From: an uncultured Eubacteriales bacterium | GTDB lineage: Bacteria > Bacillota > Clostridia > Oscillospirales > Acutalibacteraceae | Direction of reading: 5' to 3' | Assembly: GCA_905198155.1 (NCBI GenBank) | Contig: CAJKBQ010000018.1 | Span: forward strand, 3,012 to 67,011 | Length of the DNA stretch: 64,000 nt | Part shown: positions 1-8,332 of the stretch, piece by piece | How the letters are laid out: the number at the start of each line of letters is the position of its first letter | Position numbering within the stretch: the first letter of the stretch is position 1 | Notes under the pieces: model-generated | What the model saw: only the letters and a program-made list of their open reading frames with translations | What the model was told of the DNA's origin: nothing | Databases searched by the model: none | Position numbers and translations under genes: made by a program

Positions 1-22
1 GGCCGCAATGGCAAGGCTCCAT
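1..22 (-). CDS. N-terminus of a probable metal-sensing repressor (CsoR/FrmR-like), cut by window edge
   Basis: Only seven codons are visible (MEPCHCG), reading off the left edge. The ATG at 20-22 (minus) is preceded by AAAGGAAG at a good distance, and upstream lies a perfect TTGACA-17-TATAAT promoter with a C/G-tract palindrome over the expected transcription start. The short Cys/His-rich N-terminus and that operator resemble DUF156-family (CsoR/FrmR) repressors of Clostridia, which autoregulate. The family call is inference; another metal-response protein such as a copper chaperone or efflux pump is possible. Confidence 0.4.
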
Positions 23-43
23 ACGGTCACTTCCTTTGTTCAA

Positions 44-60
44 ATACCCCCAAGGGGTAT
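44..60. promoter_or_regulatory. CsoR-like operator palindrome
   Basis: ATACCCC-CAA-GGGGTAT, perfect 7-bp arms around a 3-nt centre. It lies just downstream of the -10 at 65-70, so a bound repressor would cover the transcription start of the minus-strand gene. C-tract/G-tract inverted repeats flanked by AT are characteristic of CsoR-family sites. Confidence 0.55.
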
Positions 61-64
61 ATTG

Positions 65-93
65 ATTATACCACCGTCCGCCGCCCTTGTCAA
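65..93 (-). promoter_or_regulatory. Sigma-A promoter of the left-edge gene
   Basis: On the minus strand TTGACA (88-93), 17-nt spacer, TATAAT (65-70): a full consensus match. It drives the gene starting at 22. Confidence 0.85.
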
Positions 94-494
94 GGGGGTC
101 GCACCCCCATCCGCCGGTTTTTGACGAAAAAATACCGTGCCGAATGTTCGATTTTCCCATTCATTTCCGCTAACACAGCCCGTCAAAAAAATTTTTCAAA
201 CTTTTTGGCATTTATTCTCAATTTCAAAATTTCCCCGCCGCATACCCCCCACCGCCCAAAAATCGCATTCCACCGCACCATTTCACTTTCGCCCCCGCCG
301 CTCCGCGCGCCCAAACCGCCCAAATCGACCATGCCGGATGTTGGATTTGGCCTCAAAACCGAAAAATCACCCAACATTCTGCCCTCTACCCAAAAAAATC
401 GATCTGTGCTATAATAAAATCACCGCAAGCGAGACGGGGGCCGCGAACCTCCTCCGTGCGAACGAAAACCAAATACAATGGAGGTCATGGGATT
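94..494. other. Intergenic region upstream of importer cassette 1
   Basis: No convincing gene; the reading frames here lack ribosome sites and have low-complexity Pro/Arg-rich translations. The one clear signal is an extended -10, TGTGC-TATAAT (405-415), with no good -35; it would give a leader of about 75 nt before the permease at 495. A short hairpin GGGGGT-CGC-ACCCCC lies at about 94-108. Confidence 0.5.
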
Positions 495-1454
495 ATGCAA
501 ACGGATTCCGCAGTCCGGCCCGCCGCGCGGGAGAAACGCCGAACGGCGCTCCGGTCGGGGCTGAAAAACGCCGCGGAGCATTGGCAGCTGTGGGTAATGA
601 TGCTGCCGGCGATCGTATTCATCTTCATCTTTGCGTACAAACCAATGTACGGGGTACTGATCGCGTTCAAAAACTACAACTTCAAGCTGGGCATCATGGG
701 CAGTGAATGGGTCGGGTTCAAATACTTCACCACCCTGTTCCACTCCTACTGGTTCCCCATCATTCTCAAAAACACGCTGACCATCAGCCTGCTCAGCCTG
801 GTCCTCGGGTTCCCGATGCCGATCATCCTGGCGCTGGCCGCCAACGAGATCCCCAAAGAAGGCCTCAAACGCGCGTTCCAAACGGTCAGCTACGCCCCTC
901 ACTTCATCTCCACCATCGTCATGTGCGGCATGGTGATCCTGTTCCTCAGCCCGAAAACCGGCATCATCAACCACTTTCTCAGCCTGTTCGGCGTGGAACC
1001 GATCTTCTTTATGCAAAGCCTCCCCGGCTTCAAGTGGATCTACGTCATCAGCGGCGTCTGGCAGGGCGCCGGCTGGGGCGCCATCATCTACTTTGCCGCG
1101 CTCAGCGGCGTCGATCAGTCGCTGCTGGAAGCCGCCGACATCGACGGCGCGTCCCGTTTCCAAAAGATTATCTACATCAACTTCCCCGTGCTGGTGCCGA
1201 CCATCGTCATCATGTTCATCCTGAACTGCGGGTCGCTGCTGAACGTCGGCTACGAAAAGGTCTACGCGCTGCAAAACAGCCCGAACCTGCCGTCGTCGGA
1301 GGTCATCTCGACCTATGTATACAAGATTGGCCTGCAAGACCGCAATTATTCGCTTTCCACCGCAACCAACCTGTTCAACTCGGTGGTCAACTCCACCATC
1401 CTGATCTTGGCGAACCTGCTGTCGAAGCGCGTTGCGAAAACCAGCCTGTGGTAA
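495..1454 (+). CDS. ABC sugar transporter permease, LplB type (cassette 1)
   Basis: 319-residue integral membrane protein with the binding-protein-dependent transport permease fold. After a short basic N-terminus the first hydrophobic helix (about residues 28-50) leads into the SDWVGF-like region (here SEWVGF) seen in LplB homologues. The EAA loop reads EAADIDGA, which contacts the ATPase. I chose the ATG at 495 rather than the in-frame GTG at 456 because GGAGG sits 10 nt before it. It is followed after 16 nt by its partner permease and then a lipoprotein. No ATPase gene is nearby; this family normally uses a shared MsmX-type ATPase. Substrate probably an oligosaccharide; exact sugar unknown. 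Confidence 0.9.
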   Translation: MQTDSAVRPAAREKRRTALRSGLKNAAEHWQLWVMMLPAIVFIFIFAYKPMYGVLIAFKNYNFKLGIMGSEWVGFKYFTTLFHSYWFPIILKNTLTISLLSLVLGFPMPIILALAANEIPKEGLKRAFQTVSYAPHFISTIVMCGMVILFLSPKTGIINHFLSLFGVEPIFFMQSLPGFKWIYVISGVWQGAGWGAIIYFAALSGVDQSLLEAADIDGASRFQKIIYINFPVLVPTIVIMFILNCGSLLNVGYEKVYALQNSPNLPSSEVISTYVYKIGLQDRNYSLSTATNLFNSVVNSTILILANLLSKRVAKTSLW

Positions 1455-1470
1455 CGGGAGGAGCTGTACG

Positions 1471-2382
1471 ATGAAAAAACGCAAAATCCGCGTGAGCCGC
1501 GGCGACGTCGTCTTTCTCACGCTGAATACCCTGTTTCTGGTGATCTTCTTTCTGATCACGCTGTACCCGCTGATCTACGTGCTGAGCGCGTCGTTCAGCG
1601 ACCCGGACGCCGTGTCCGGCGGCCGGATGGTGCTGTGGCCGGTCGGCTTCACGCTCCAAGGCTACGAATATATCTTCAAATACCAGGAAATCTGGTCCGG
1701 CTACGCCAACACCCTGTTCTACACCGTGTTCGGCACCCTCTTCGCGCTGCTGATCACCATCCCCTGCGCGTATGCCCTCAGCCGCCGCGACCTCAAAGGC
1801 CGCGGAGCCGTGATGATGTACTTCATGATTACCATGTACATCAGCGGCGGGATGATCCCCGGCTACCTCAACGTCCAGTCCCTCGGCCTGGTGGACACCC
1901 GGCTCTTTATGATTATCACCGGCGGCCTCAGTGTGTACAACATGATCGTGGCGCGCACGTTTTTCAGCAATTCCATTCCCTGGGAGCTGCACGAAGCCGC
2001 CCGCATCGACGGCGCGTCCGACTTCACCACCTTCTTCCGGATCGTGCTGCCGCTGTCCAAGCCCATTCTGGTCGTGCTGATGCTGTACTACGGCGTCGCG
2101 CAGTGGAACAGCTACTTCACCGCCATGATGTACCTCACCGACCGCGCCAAATTCCCGCTGCAATTGATCCTCAAAGAGATTCTGATCTCCTCGCAAATCG
2201 GCCAGTCGAGCATCGAAGGGCTGACAGCCGAAGAGATATCGCAAATCTTCCAGCAGGAAAAAACCGCAAACCTGCTCAAATACGGCGTCATCGTCGTATC
2301 GTCCGTCCCGATGCTGATCATCTACCCGTTCCTGCAAAAATTCTTTGCCAAAGGCGTCATGATCGGCTCGGTCAAGGGGTAA
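1471..2382 (+). CDS. ABC sugar transporter permease, LplC/YtcP type (cassette 1)
   Basis: 303-residue second permease of the importer. An N-terminal helix (about residues 12-35) is followed by an extracellular segment, then the core of five helices with the EAA loop EAARIDGA. It ends in GSVKG, the usual C-terminus of this subfamily. The start at 1471 has GGGAGG 8 nt upstream; an upstream in-frame ATG at 1432 overlaps the previous gene and lacks a ribosome site. Forms a heterodimeric channel with the 495-1454 product. Confidence 0.9.
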   Translation: MKKRKIRVSRGDVVFLTLNTLFLVIFFLITLYPLIYVLSASFSDPDAVSGGRMVLWPVGFTLQGYEYIFKYQEIWSGYANTLFYTVFGTLFALLITIPCAYALSRRDLKGRGAVMMYFMITMYISGGMIPGYLNVQSLGLVDTRLFMIITGGLSVYNMIVARTFFSNSIPWELHEAARIDGASDFTTFFRIVLPLSKPILVVLMLYYGVAQWNSYFTAMMYLTDRAKFPLQLILKEILISSQIGQSSIEGLTAEEISQIFQQEKTANLLKYGVIVVSSVPMLIIYPFLQKFFAKGVMIGSVKG

Positions 2383-2514
2383 ATTCCGACACCCCGCTGT
2401 AACTTTGGTCAAAACCGGAAAGCGACGCCTGTTCGCGTGGATATGCCCGAGTACACGAGCGGCGCGCTTTTCGGCGGCGATATAAATTTTTTATGAAATT
2501 GGGAGGAAATCTTT

Positions 2515-4251
2515 ATGAACCAAAACAAATGGGCACGCGTATTGGCGATCGTTCTGGCCGTGATGATGATGGTCTCGCTGGCCGCCTGCGCCAAAACGCC
2601 CGCATCCTCGGCGCCGGCCGGCGCATCGTCTGCCGCCGCCACCCCGTCCAAAGACGAAAACAAATACTACAACGAAACCGGCTACCCCATCTGCTCCACC
2701 CCGATCACCATCACGATGGCCGGCTCCAACCAGTCGTCCTATACCCCGGACTGGAACAACCTGCTGGAAATCAAGAAAATCGAAGAGAAATTCGGCATTA
2801 AAATCAACGGCACCATGTACAACCGCGACGCGTGGAAAAATACGCTCGCCACGCTGCTCACCGGCGACGATATGCCCGACCTGCTGATCTGCGCCGACCT
2901 GGGCGCCGACGCGGCGAAATACGGCATGCAGGGTCAGTTCCTGGCGCTGAACAAATACAAAGACCTGATGCCGAACCTGTTCAGCCTGATGGACAGCCAC
3001 CCCGACCTCAAAATGGCGCTGACCGCCGCCGACGGCAATGTGTACGGCCTCAACCGCTACATGGACTACAAAATCGTCACCGCGCGTTCCGCCCCGCTGT
3101 GGATCAACGAAACCTGGCTGAAAAATGTCGGCATGGAAGCGCCGAAAACCGCCGACGAGATGTACAAAGTCCTGAAAGCCTTCAAAGAGCAGGACGCGAA
3201 CGGCAACGGCGACAAAACCGATGAAATTCCGCTCGGCGCGATGGACAACTGGTCGGCCGTGTACCTGAACAAACAAATGATGGCCATGTTCGGCATGTAT
3301 GCCCTCGGCCGCACCAAAGAAGGCACCAACTACAACTTCTACGTAGACGACAACGGCAAAGTCGGAATGTACGAAACCACCGAAAACTACAAAGCCTACC
3401 TCACCTTCATGCAGAAGCTGTATACCGAAGGGCTGATGGACAGCGAATTCTACACGATGACCGACGCGCAGTTCACCGAGCGCCGCAATGCCAATGTGTA
3501 CGGCATGGTCGCGTACAGTTCCTGGGCCGGTTCCACAACCACTGCGAATGACGTCAAGTGCATCGCCGGCCTGACCAGCGACTACACCAGCGTCCGCGGC
3601 GCGACGCTGACCGGCGGCGCGGTTGACCCGGGCAAATGCGTCGTCAACGCCGAAACGAAATACGGCGAAGCCATCTGCCGCCTGCTGGACTACTTCTACA
3701 CGCAGGAAAACAATGATGAATTCTACGAAGGCGTTTCCTGGCAGTGGGAAAACTCCACCGTCAAAGGCTTTGAAAACGTGAAAGTCCGCGACCAGCAGGC
3801 GTGGGCCGAGAAAAACGGCTGGGAACGCACGAAAGCCTGGGAATTCGTCACTTCCAAGTGCCTGATTCAGAACGGCTTCCAGAACTTCTACGTTGCCGAC
3901 ACCAGCATCTATGCGGGCTTGGATCGCGACAAGCTGATCGAAGTCAACAAACAGCTGAAAGCCGACACCGAAAACCCGGGCAACTGTGAAATGTACGTCT
4001 GCTTCACCGATCCGGACCTCAAATACTTCGACGCGTATCCCACCCTGTCCTACACCGCCGAAGAGCTGGAAACCCGCGCGCAGATCATGACCACCATGAC
4101 CTCGTTCCTGGATTCGCAGCAAGCGCAAATCATCACCGGCAAAACGGACATCGAAACCGGCTACAAAGCCCTGGTCGATGGCCTCAAAGCGCAAGGTCTG
4201 GACGAACTGCTCAAACTGGAGCAAACCGCGTACGACCGCGCCACCAAATAA
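2515..4251 (+). CDS. Extracellular solute-binding lipoprotein (cassette 1)
   Basis: 578 residues. A signal peptide with hydrophobic core ends in the lipobox SLAAC, so Cys25 is the likely lipidated residue, anchoring the protein outside the membrane. A Ser/Ala-rich linker follows, then a family-1 solute-binding fold of LplA/YtcQ size. A Ca-binding-like loop DANGNGDKTDE lies near residue 228, as in many members of this family. GGGAGG precedes the ATG. The 132-nt gap from the permease has an imperfect hairpin, possibly allowing separate, higher expression of the binding protein, as is common. It delivers oligosaccharide to the two permeases. Confidence 0.9.
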   Translation: MNQNKWARVLAIVLAVMMMVSLAACAKTPASSAPAGASSAAATPSKDENKYYNETGYPICSTPITITMAGSNQSSYTPDWNNLLEIKKIEEKFGIKINGTMYNRDAWKNTLATLLTGDDMPDLLICADLGADAAKYGMQGQFLALNKYKDLMPNLFSLMDSHPDLKMALTAADGNVYGLNRYMDYKIVTARSAPLWINETWLKNVGMEAPKTADEMYKVLKAFKEQDANGNGDKTDEIPLGAMDNWSAVYLNKQMMAMFGMYALGRTKEGTNYNFYVDDNGKVGMYETTENYKAYLTFMQKLYTEGLMDSEFYTMTDAQFTERRNANVYGMVAYSSWAGSTTTANDVKCIAGLTSDYTSVRGATLTGGAVDPGKCVVNAETKYGEAICRLLDYFYTQENNDEFYEGVSWQWENSTVKGFENVKVRDQQAWAEKNGWERTKAWEFVTSKCLIQNGFQNFYVADTSIYAGLDRDKLIEVNKQLKADTENPGNCEMYVCFTDPDLKYFDAYPTLSYTAEELETRAQIMTTMTSFLDSQQAQIITGKTDIETGYKALVDGLKAQGLDELLKLEQTAYDRATK

Positions 4252-4308
4252 CGCACACCCTCTCGCACGGGCGACGGGCACGCCCGGTTTTCCCCGCAAA
4301 ATACTTGC

Positions 4309-4342
4309 AGCAGACAGCGGATTCGTTCCGCTGCCTGCTTTT
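4309..4342 (+). terminator. Rho-independent terminator of cassette 1
   Basis: AGCAG-a-CAGCGGA stem pairs with TCCGCTG-c-CTGCT across a 5-nt loop, followed by TTTT. A smaller CGGGCG/CGCCCG hairpin with GTTTT lies just upstream at 4268-4290. Confidence 0.8.
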
Positions 4343-4401
4343 GGCGCATTGTGGAATCCGCGTTTCCGTACAAAAAATATTATGATTCTCCGCAATTTCT
4401 C

Positions 4402-4429
4402 TTGCATTTTGGCGGAAGTGTGGTATAAT
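4402..4429 (+). promoter_or_regulatory. Promoter of the membrane-anchored AraC regulator
   Basis: TTGCAT (4402-4407), 16-nt spacer, extended -10 TGTGG-TATAAT (4419-4429). It implies an unusually long leader of about 420 nt before the coding region, containing a repeat element. Confidence 0.7.
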
Positions 4430-4505
4430 TAAATTGTACCCCCCCACACCCCAACCGCAACATCGCAACCACCCGTGTTGCAACCATCCGCCCCACCCCC
4501 CGTAG

Positions 4506-4524
4506 GGGCGATCATCGATCGCCC
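4506..4524. repeat. GTAGGGGCGATC...GATCGCCC intergenic hairpin repeat
   Basis: GGGCGATC (4506-4513) pairs perfectly with GATCGCCC (4517-4524) around ATC. From memory, GTAGGGGCGATC-type intergenic repeats recur in Ruminococcaceae genomes; that part is recall and not shown by this window. Confidence 0.55.
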
Positions 4525-4556
4525 GCCCGCATCATTGCGGTTGCGCTGCGGCCGCG

Positions 4557-4758
4557 GGCAACTCCCTCAGTCTCGCACCTGCGGCGCGAGCCAGCTCCCT
4601 CACGAGGGAGCCTTGGGGTCGCACCGCCGGGGCAGCGCACTGGAATATAAAACCATCGGCCGCAGAAAAATCTCCGACTACATGAGTCTATTGGTACCTG
4701 GCTCCCTCGCGGCCGCGACTGCGTCGGCGGCGTGCTGCCGAAGGCTGAGGGAGTTGCC
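4557..4758. mobile_element. MITE-like element with 14-bp terminal inverted repeats
   Basis: GGCAACTCCCTCAG (4557-4570) is the exact reverse complement of CTGAGGGAGTTGCC (4745-4758). Subterminal motifs are also mirrored: GAGGGAGCC-type blocks follow each end, and CTCGC/GCGAG and GCTCCCTC/GAGGGAGC form small hairpins. The roughly 200-bp interior has no credible gene. This structure fits a non-autonomous miniature element. It lies between the promoter at 4402 and the regulator gene at 4856. Confidence 0.7.
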
Positions 4759-4855
4759 ATAGGCCGCACCGCAATCAGACAAAACGACTTGTCCCGCGGC
4801 CGCACCACCCCAATACCACCCCACCCCCCCACCAAACCAGAAAAGGATGAACCGT

Positions 4856-7048
4856 ATGTGGAATAAACTGAAATCATTTTGCAGCAATTCAGCAACGTAC
4901 CTGCTGACGTATCTCTGCGTGCTGGCGCCGCTGCTGGCGCTCAGCATCGTCAACAGTACCCAAACGCTGAACAAAATGCGTACGGATACCCGCACCACGC
5001 AAAACGCCCAGCTGACGCATATCGCCGACCAGCTGGACAAACTGTACGCCACATACGAAGTCACCGCCACCAACCTGCTCAGCCTCGCCGTGCTGGACAA
5101 TACCGCCATGATCGACGAAGGCAACGTCCGCGTGGGCATCGATCAGCTGAAAGTCGTCTCCGCCAGCAATTCGGACACCAACGAAATCTCGCTGTATTAC
5201 TACGACCGCAGCGTCGTGTTCTCGTCCATCGGCAAATCGGACCTCCGTGTCCACATGACCGGCGTCCTCTACCTGCAACCCCAGTCCATCGACCCGGCAA
5301 TCTCCCTGTACCAGCGCCGCACCGCGTCCGTCGGCTACTTCCCCGATTCGCTCCACGGCAAAATCATCTTCCACTACCCCGCGCGCTACGGCCTCAACGG
5401 CGACAAAGCATCGCTGAACTTCTCCGTCAACGCCGGAACGCTGATGGAATGGTGCAGCAACCTCACCAAAAGCTGTACCGCCGCCATCCAGCTGACTTTT
5501 CCCACCGGCGAAAAGCTGTATATGTCCGGCGACGGCAAAGGCACCGTTTCGCTTTCCTCCGCCGACAGCTACCCCAGCGAGTCCGACGCCCGCTACACCC
5601 TCCTGACCGCCCGCAGCGCGCGCTGCGGTGCAGAACTGCGCGTGCTGTACAAAAACCACGAGCTGTTCAGCAGCGTGGAGCGGATGTCCATCCTCAACCT
5701 CTTCACGCTGACCGGCGGGATGGTGCTGGGGATGCTGCTGTGCGCCTTTTTCAGCCACCGCCGTTCCGTCTCCATCCAGCAAATGGGTCAAATGCTCTCG
5801 CCCGGCAAGCTGGTGAAAAACGCCACCGAATCCTACGTCCGGTTCATGATCTCGCAAGTGATGGCGCAGAACAACGCCCTCCAGTCCGACGCCGGCCAGG
5901 CGATCCGCCAATTGAAGCTGCAAACCAGCGAATTGCTGCTGCACGGTTTCCTCCGTTCCGAAGACGAGATCCGCGCCCGCCTGTGCAGCTGCGGCATGGA
6001 GCTGTACGACACGCACTTCGTCGTGATGGCAATCACCGCCAACCCGGACGATGCCGTGTTCGACCAGCTGTACCGCGCGCTGTGCGGCGATGTATTCTGC
6101 AAAGTGACCTTCGGCGCGCGCCCCGGCGTGCTGGTGCTGATGCAGCTCAACAATACCGACAGCGACAAATCCCTCCGCCGATCCGTCGCCGGTGAGCTGG
6201 TCGAGCTGATCGCATCGATGGGCGGCGTCCACGCGCAAATCGCGTGCAGCTCCGTGTACAACGACGTCACCGCCATCGGCGCCGCCTCAATGGAAGCGCG
6301 CTACGTCGTCGAGCAGCTGGCCGCGGACGTGCCCGTCGCGTATTACGAAGATTTCGTCCGCACCGCCCAAACCGACCGCAACACGGACGAATGGCTCCGC
6401 AAAATGCGCGCCGCGCTGCGCGTGAAATCCGGCGCCCGCGCCGAGCACGCGTTCAATCAAATGTGCAGCGTCGAAGCCGAGCGCCAAATGACGCCGTTCG
6501 AGCAGAAATTCGTGCGGCACAGCGTGCTGTACGTCCTGATGCAGGAAATCGACCGCACGGACAACTCCGCCGCCACGCTGGTGGCCGGTTCGGTCAGCAC
6601 GGCGCTCCCGCTGGAACAATTTTCCTCCGCCGTCCGCAAGATCATCGCGCTCCTTTGCGTCCAGGCCGCCAAGCCGGACACTTTTTCGCCCGTTCTGCGC
6701 TATTTGGAGGAAAATTGCAGCAATCCGACGCTTTCCCTGTCCGAAGTCTCCGACCGGTTCCACATCAACCGCAGCTACCTCAGCACGCTGTTCCGCGAGC
6801 GCACCGGCTGCACCTACGGCGAATACCTCACCCGGCTGCGCCTGCGCCGCGCGCACGACATGATCGTCGAAACCGACCTGAACATCAACGAAATCATCGC
6901 CCTTGTCGGCTATGTGGACGACGGCCATTTCCGCAGGCGCTTCCGCGAAATATATCACACCACGCCCACCGAGCTGCGCCAATCGCACACTGCGGTCGAT
7001 TTGTCCATTATGTCGTCCAAAATGGATTCTTCCGCGCCAAACACTTGA
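4856..7048 (+). CDS. Membrane-anchored AraC-family transcriptional regulator with extracellular sensor
   Basis: 730 residues. One transmembrane helix near the N-terminus (about residues 11-33), an extracellular region of roughly 240 residues resembling a Cache-type sensor, a second helix near 283-306, a cytoplasmic linker, and a C-terminal AraC DNA-binding domain with two helix-turn-helix motifs (about residues 625-725). Such one-piece regulators sense an external sugar and bind DNA directly. Two ATGs are available: at 4847 the AAAAGG abuts the ATG, whereas the in-frame ATG at 4856 has it 9 nt upstream, so 4856 is preferred. It probably controls the adjacent importer cassette 1; this is inference from position. 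Confidence 0.85.
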   Translation: MWNKLKSFCSNSATYLLTYLCVLAPLLALSIVNSTQTLNKMRTDTRTTQNAQLTHIADQLDKLYATYEVTATNLLSLAVLDNTAMIDEGNVRVGIDQLKVVSASNSDTNEISLYYYDRSVVFSSIGKSDLRVHMTGVLYLQPQSIDPAISLYQRRTASVGYFPDSLHGKIIFHYPARYGLNGDKASLNFSVNAGTLMEWCSNLTKSCTAAIQLTFPTGEKLYMSGDGKGTVSLSSADSYPSESDARYTLLTARSARCGAELRVLYKNHELFSSVERMSILNLFTLTGGMVLGMLLCAFFSHRRSVSIQQMGQMLSPGKLVKNATESYVRFMISQVMAQNNALQSDAGQAIRQLKLQTSELLLHGFLRSEDEIRARLCSCGMELYDTHFVVMAITANPDDAVFDQLYRALCGDVFCKVTFGARPGVLVLMQLNNTDSDKSLRRSVAGELVELIASMGGVHAQIACSSVYNDVTAIGAASMEARYVVEQLAADVPVAYYEDFVRTAQTDRNTDEWLRKMRAALRVKSGARAEHAFNQMCSVEAERQMTPFEQKFVRHSVLYVLMQEIDRTDNSAATLVAGSVSTALPLEQFSSAVRKIIALLCVQAAKPDTFSPVLRYLEENCSNPTLSLSEVSDRFHINRSYLSTLFRERTGCTYGEYLTRLRLRRAHDMIVETDLNINEIIALVGYVDDGHFRRRFREIYHTTPTELRQSHTAVDLSIMSSKMDSSAPNT

Positions 7049-7073
7049 TTTCTGCGCGAAAATGTGATACAAT
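7045..7073 (+). promoter_or_regulatory. Promoter of the small membrane protein gene
   Basis: TTGATT (7045-7050), 17-nt spacer, TACAAT (7068-7073) with TGTGA just before the -10. The -35 overlaps the stop codon of the preceding regulator. Confidence 0.75.
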
Positions 7074-7110
7074 TTTGACGAAATCATTTTTGGGAAAAGG
7101 AGTGTACCCC

Positions 7111-7290
7111 ATGACATTTTCGACCGCCGCCATTTTATTTTTGATTTCAATGACAGGTTTGATCTTTTCAGGGATGTTAATCCGTTCAAAACCGCTCCGC
7201 ATCACCATCCGCGTGCTGTTTGCGGTCATCTCTGCCGCGTTGGCGGTGTATATGCTGCTGACGATCCTGTTTGTGGAATCTATTCCGTAA
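7111..7290 (+). CDS. Small hydrophobic membrane protein, unknown function
   Basis: 59 residues and almost entirely two hydrophobic helices (about residues 3-22 and 31-53) separated by a basic turn (RSKPLR). AAAGGAG lies 8 nt before the ATG, it has its own TTGATT-17-TACAAT promoter and is followed by a strong terminator, so it is a genuine single-gene unit even though it is too small for family recognition. No function can be assigned; a membrane-protein modulator or simple conserved small protein are possibilities. Confidence 0.75.
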   Translation: MTFSTAAILFLISMTGLIFSGMLIRSKPLRITIRVLFAVISAALAVYMLLTILFVESIP

Positions 7291-7311
7291 TTTTACATTC
7301 AAAACATCCAC

Positions 7312-7350
7312 CCGGCGGATTCGGCCATCGCGTCGAATCCGCCGGTTTTT
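7312..7350 (+). terminator. Rho-independent terminator
   Basis: Perfect 12-bp stem CCGGCGGATTCG (7312-7323) with CGAATCCGCCGG (7334-7345), then TTTTT. Confidence 0.9.
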
Positions 7351-7944
7351 GTGTTGCTCCCGCCGCCCGCCGCGATCGTCCTCCCTACGCCGGTTAATTT
7401 TCCGCATTTTCCGCAGAAAACGTGCAAAATCCGTGCAATCCCGCGGAAAATGCGCAAAATCGCGGCGAAATGCATCCAAAATCGCGGAAATCAGTCATTT
7501 CCCACGCACCATCATTCGCGCGCCAAACGAAGTCTCTGGAGGATCCCATCATTTGCTAGTATCCCGTGCCATGCCCGCTAACCACACCAGGTGCTGCCCC
7601 GCGGCCGGACAATTTTCCGCATTTTCGGCGAAAAAAAGCGGAAAATCCGCGCTTTCCCGCGGAAATCGCGCAAAATCGCGGCGAAATACACCCAAAATCG
7701 CGAAAACTGGCTGGTTTTCCGCGCCGCTATCCGCGTCATCACCATGCATGGCTCTATGGTCGTAAGGAAAATACGGGAATTCCGTCTTTCAAAAGATATC
7801 TTCGCACCGTTGTGAATATCCATATTTTCCCGCATCCGCGCTATCCAGCGCAGTTCCCGCCGCCCGCCGTGAGCGGTCTCCCCACGACCGGTTAGTTTTC
7901 CGCATTTCCCGCAAAAAACGTGCAAAAACCGCGCAAAACAATGC

Positions 7945-7985
7945 AAAAATCGGCGCACTCCGTAACAACACCGAAATGCGCCGAT
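7945..7985 (-). terminator. Orphan terminator copy in repeat unit 3
   Basis: ATCGGCGCA (7949-7957) pairs with TGCGCCGAT (7977-7985); on the minus strand it is followed by TTTTT. It is the duplicate of the GH127 terminator at 8241-8278, but no intact gene precedes it. Confidence 0.6.
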
Positions 7986-8037
7986 TTGTAGCCATTTTGC
8001 GCCGAAACGCATCAAAAACCGCGAAAAAAACCCATTT

Positions 8038-8067
8038 TTACCCGCACCGCGCCAGCGTCCAAACCAG
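8038..8067 (-). pseudogene. Duplicated 3' tail of the GH127 gene
   Basis: Thirty bases match the last codons of the GH127 gene at 8333-8362 apart from one base change, and on the minus strand still read LVWTLARCG plus TAA (the intact gene has LVWTLARRG). Similarity ends abruptly at 8068. Together with the copied terminator this is the remnant of a duplicated, then deleted gene end. Confidence 0.7.
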
Positions 8068-8240
8068 TACCCCGCGCCCACTGCGGCCGAATCTGATCCG
8101 ACAGAGATCACCATATCACCGTCATGGTTAATTTCCTGTATTTCTCATTCACACATGAACTCCGCGTCGCGCACAGCGACCACCCCAATCGCCCTCCCCG
8201 CACCCACTCAATTTTCCGCATTTTCCGCAAAAAACGTGCA

Positions 8241-8278
8241 AAAACCGGCGCACTCCGTAACATCACCAAAATGCGCCG
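8241..8278 (-). terminator. Terminator of the GH127 gene
   Basis: On the minus strand CGGCGCA/TGCGCCG stem (8246-8252 with 8272-8278) followed by TTTT, about 55 nt past the stop codon. Confidence 0.7.
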
Positions 8279-8332
8279 ATTTGTAGCAATTTTGCGCCGA
8301 AACGCATCAAAAATCGCGAAAATAACCCGTTT

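Larger units (their letters stand above)
7352..8332. repeat. Four-copy degenerate direct-repeat array (noncoding)
   Basis: Four units each open with a version of AATTTTCCGCATTTTCCGC, at about 7394, 7609, 7892 and 8209. Units 1 and 2 share a GCGCAAAATCGCGGCGAAAT block; units 3 and 4 are much closer, about 160 bp alignable with only a 19-bp insertion in unit 3. Units 1 and 3 also share the preceding TCCCGCCGCCCGCCG stretch. Reading frames across the region lack ribosome sites and are Arg/Phe-rich low-complexity; I see no gene. Confidence 0.75.

Noticed and set aside
137..706. Long frame reading through the start of cassette 1
   Set aside because: Arg/Pro-rich shadow of the permease gene in another frame; no ribosome site and overlaps a clear membrane protein gene.
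7578..8114. 178-codon minus-strand frame in the repeat region
   Set aside because: Composition is Phe/Arg/Cys low-complexity from repeated CGCAAAA tracts; no ribosome site; crosses repeat boundaries and a terminator.
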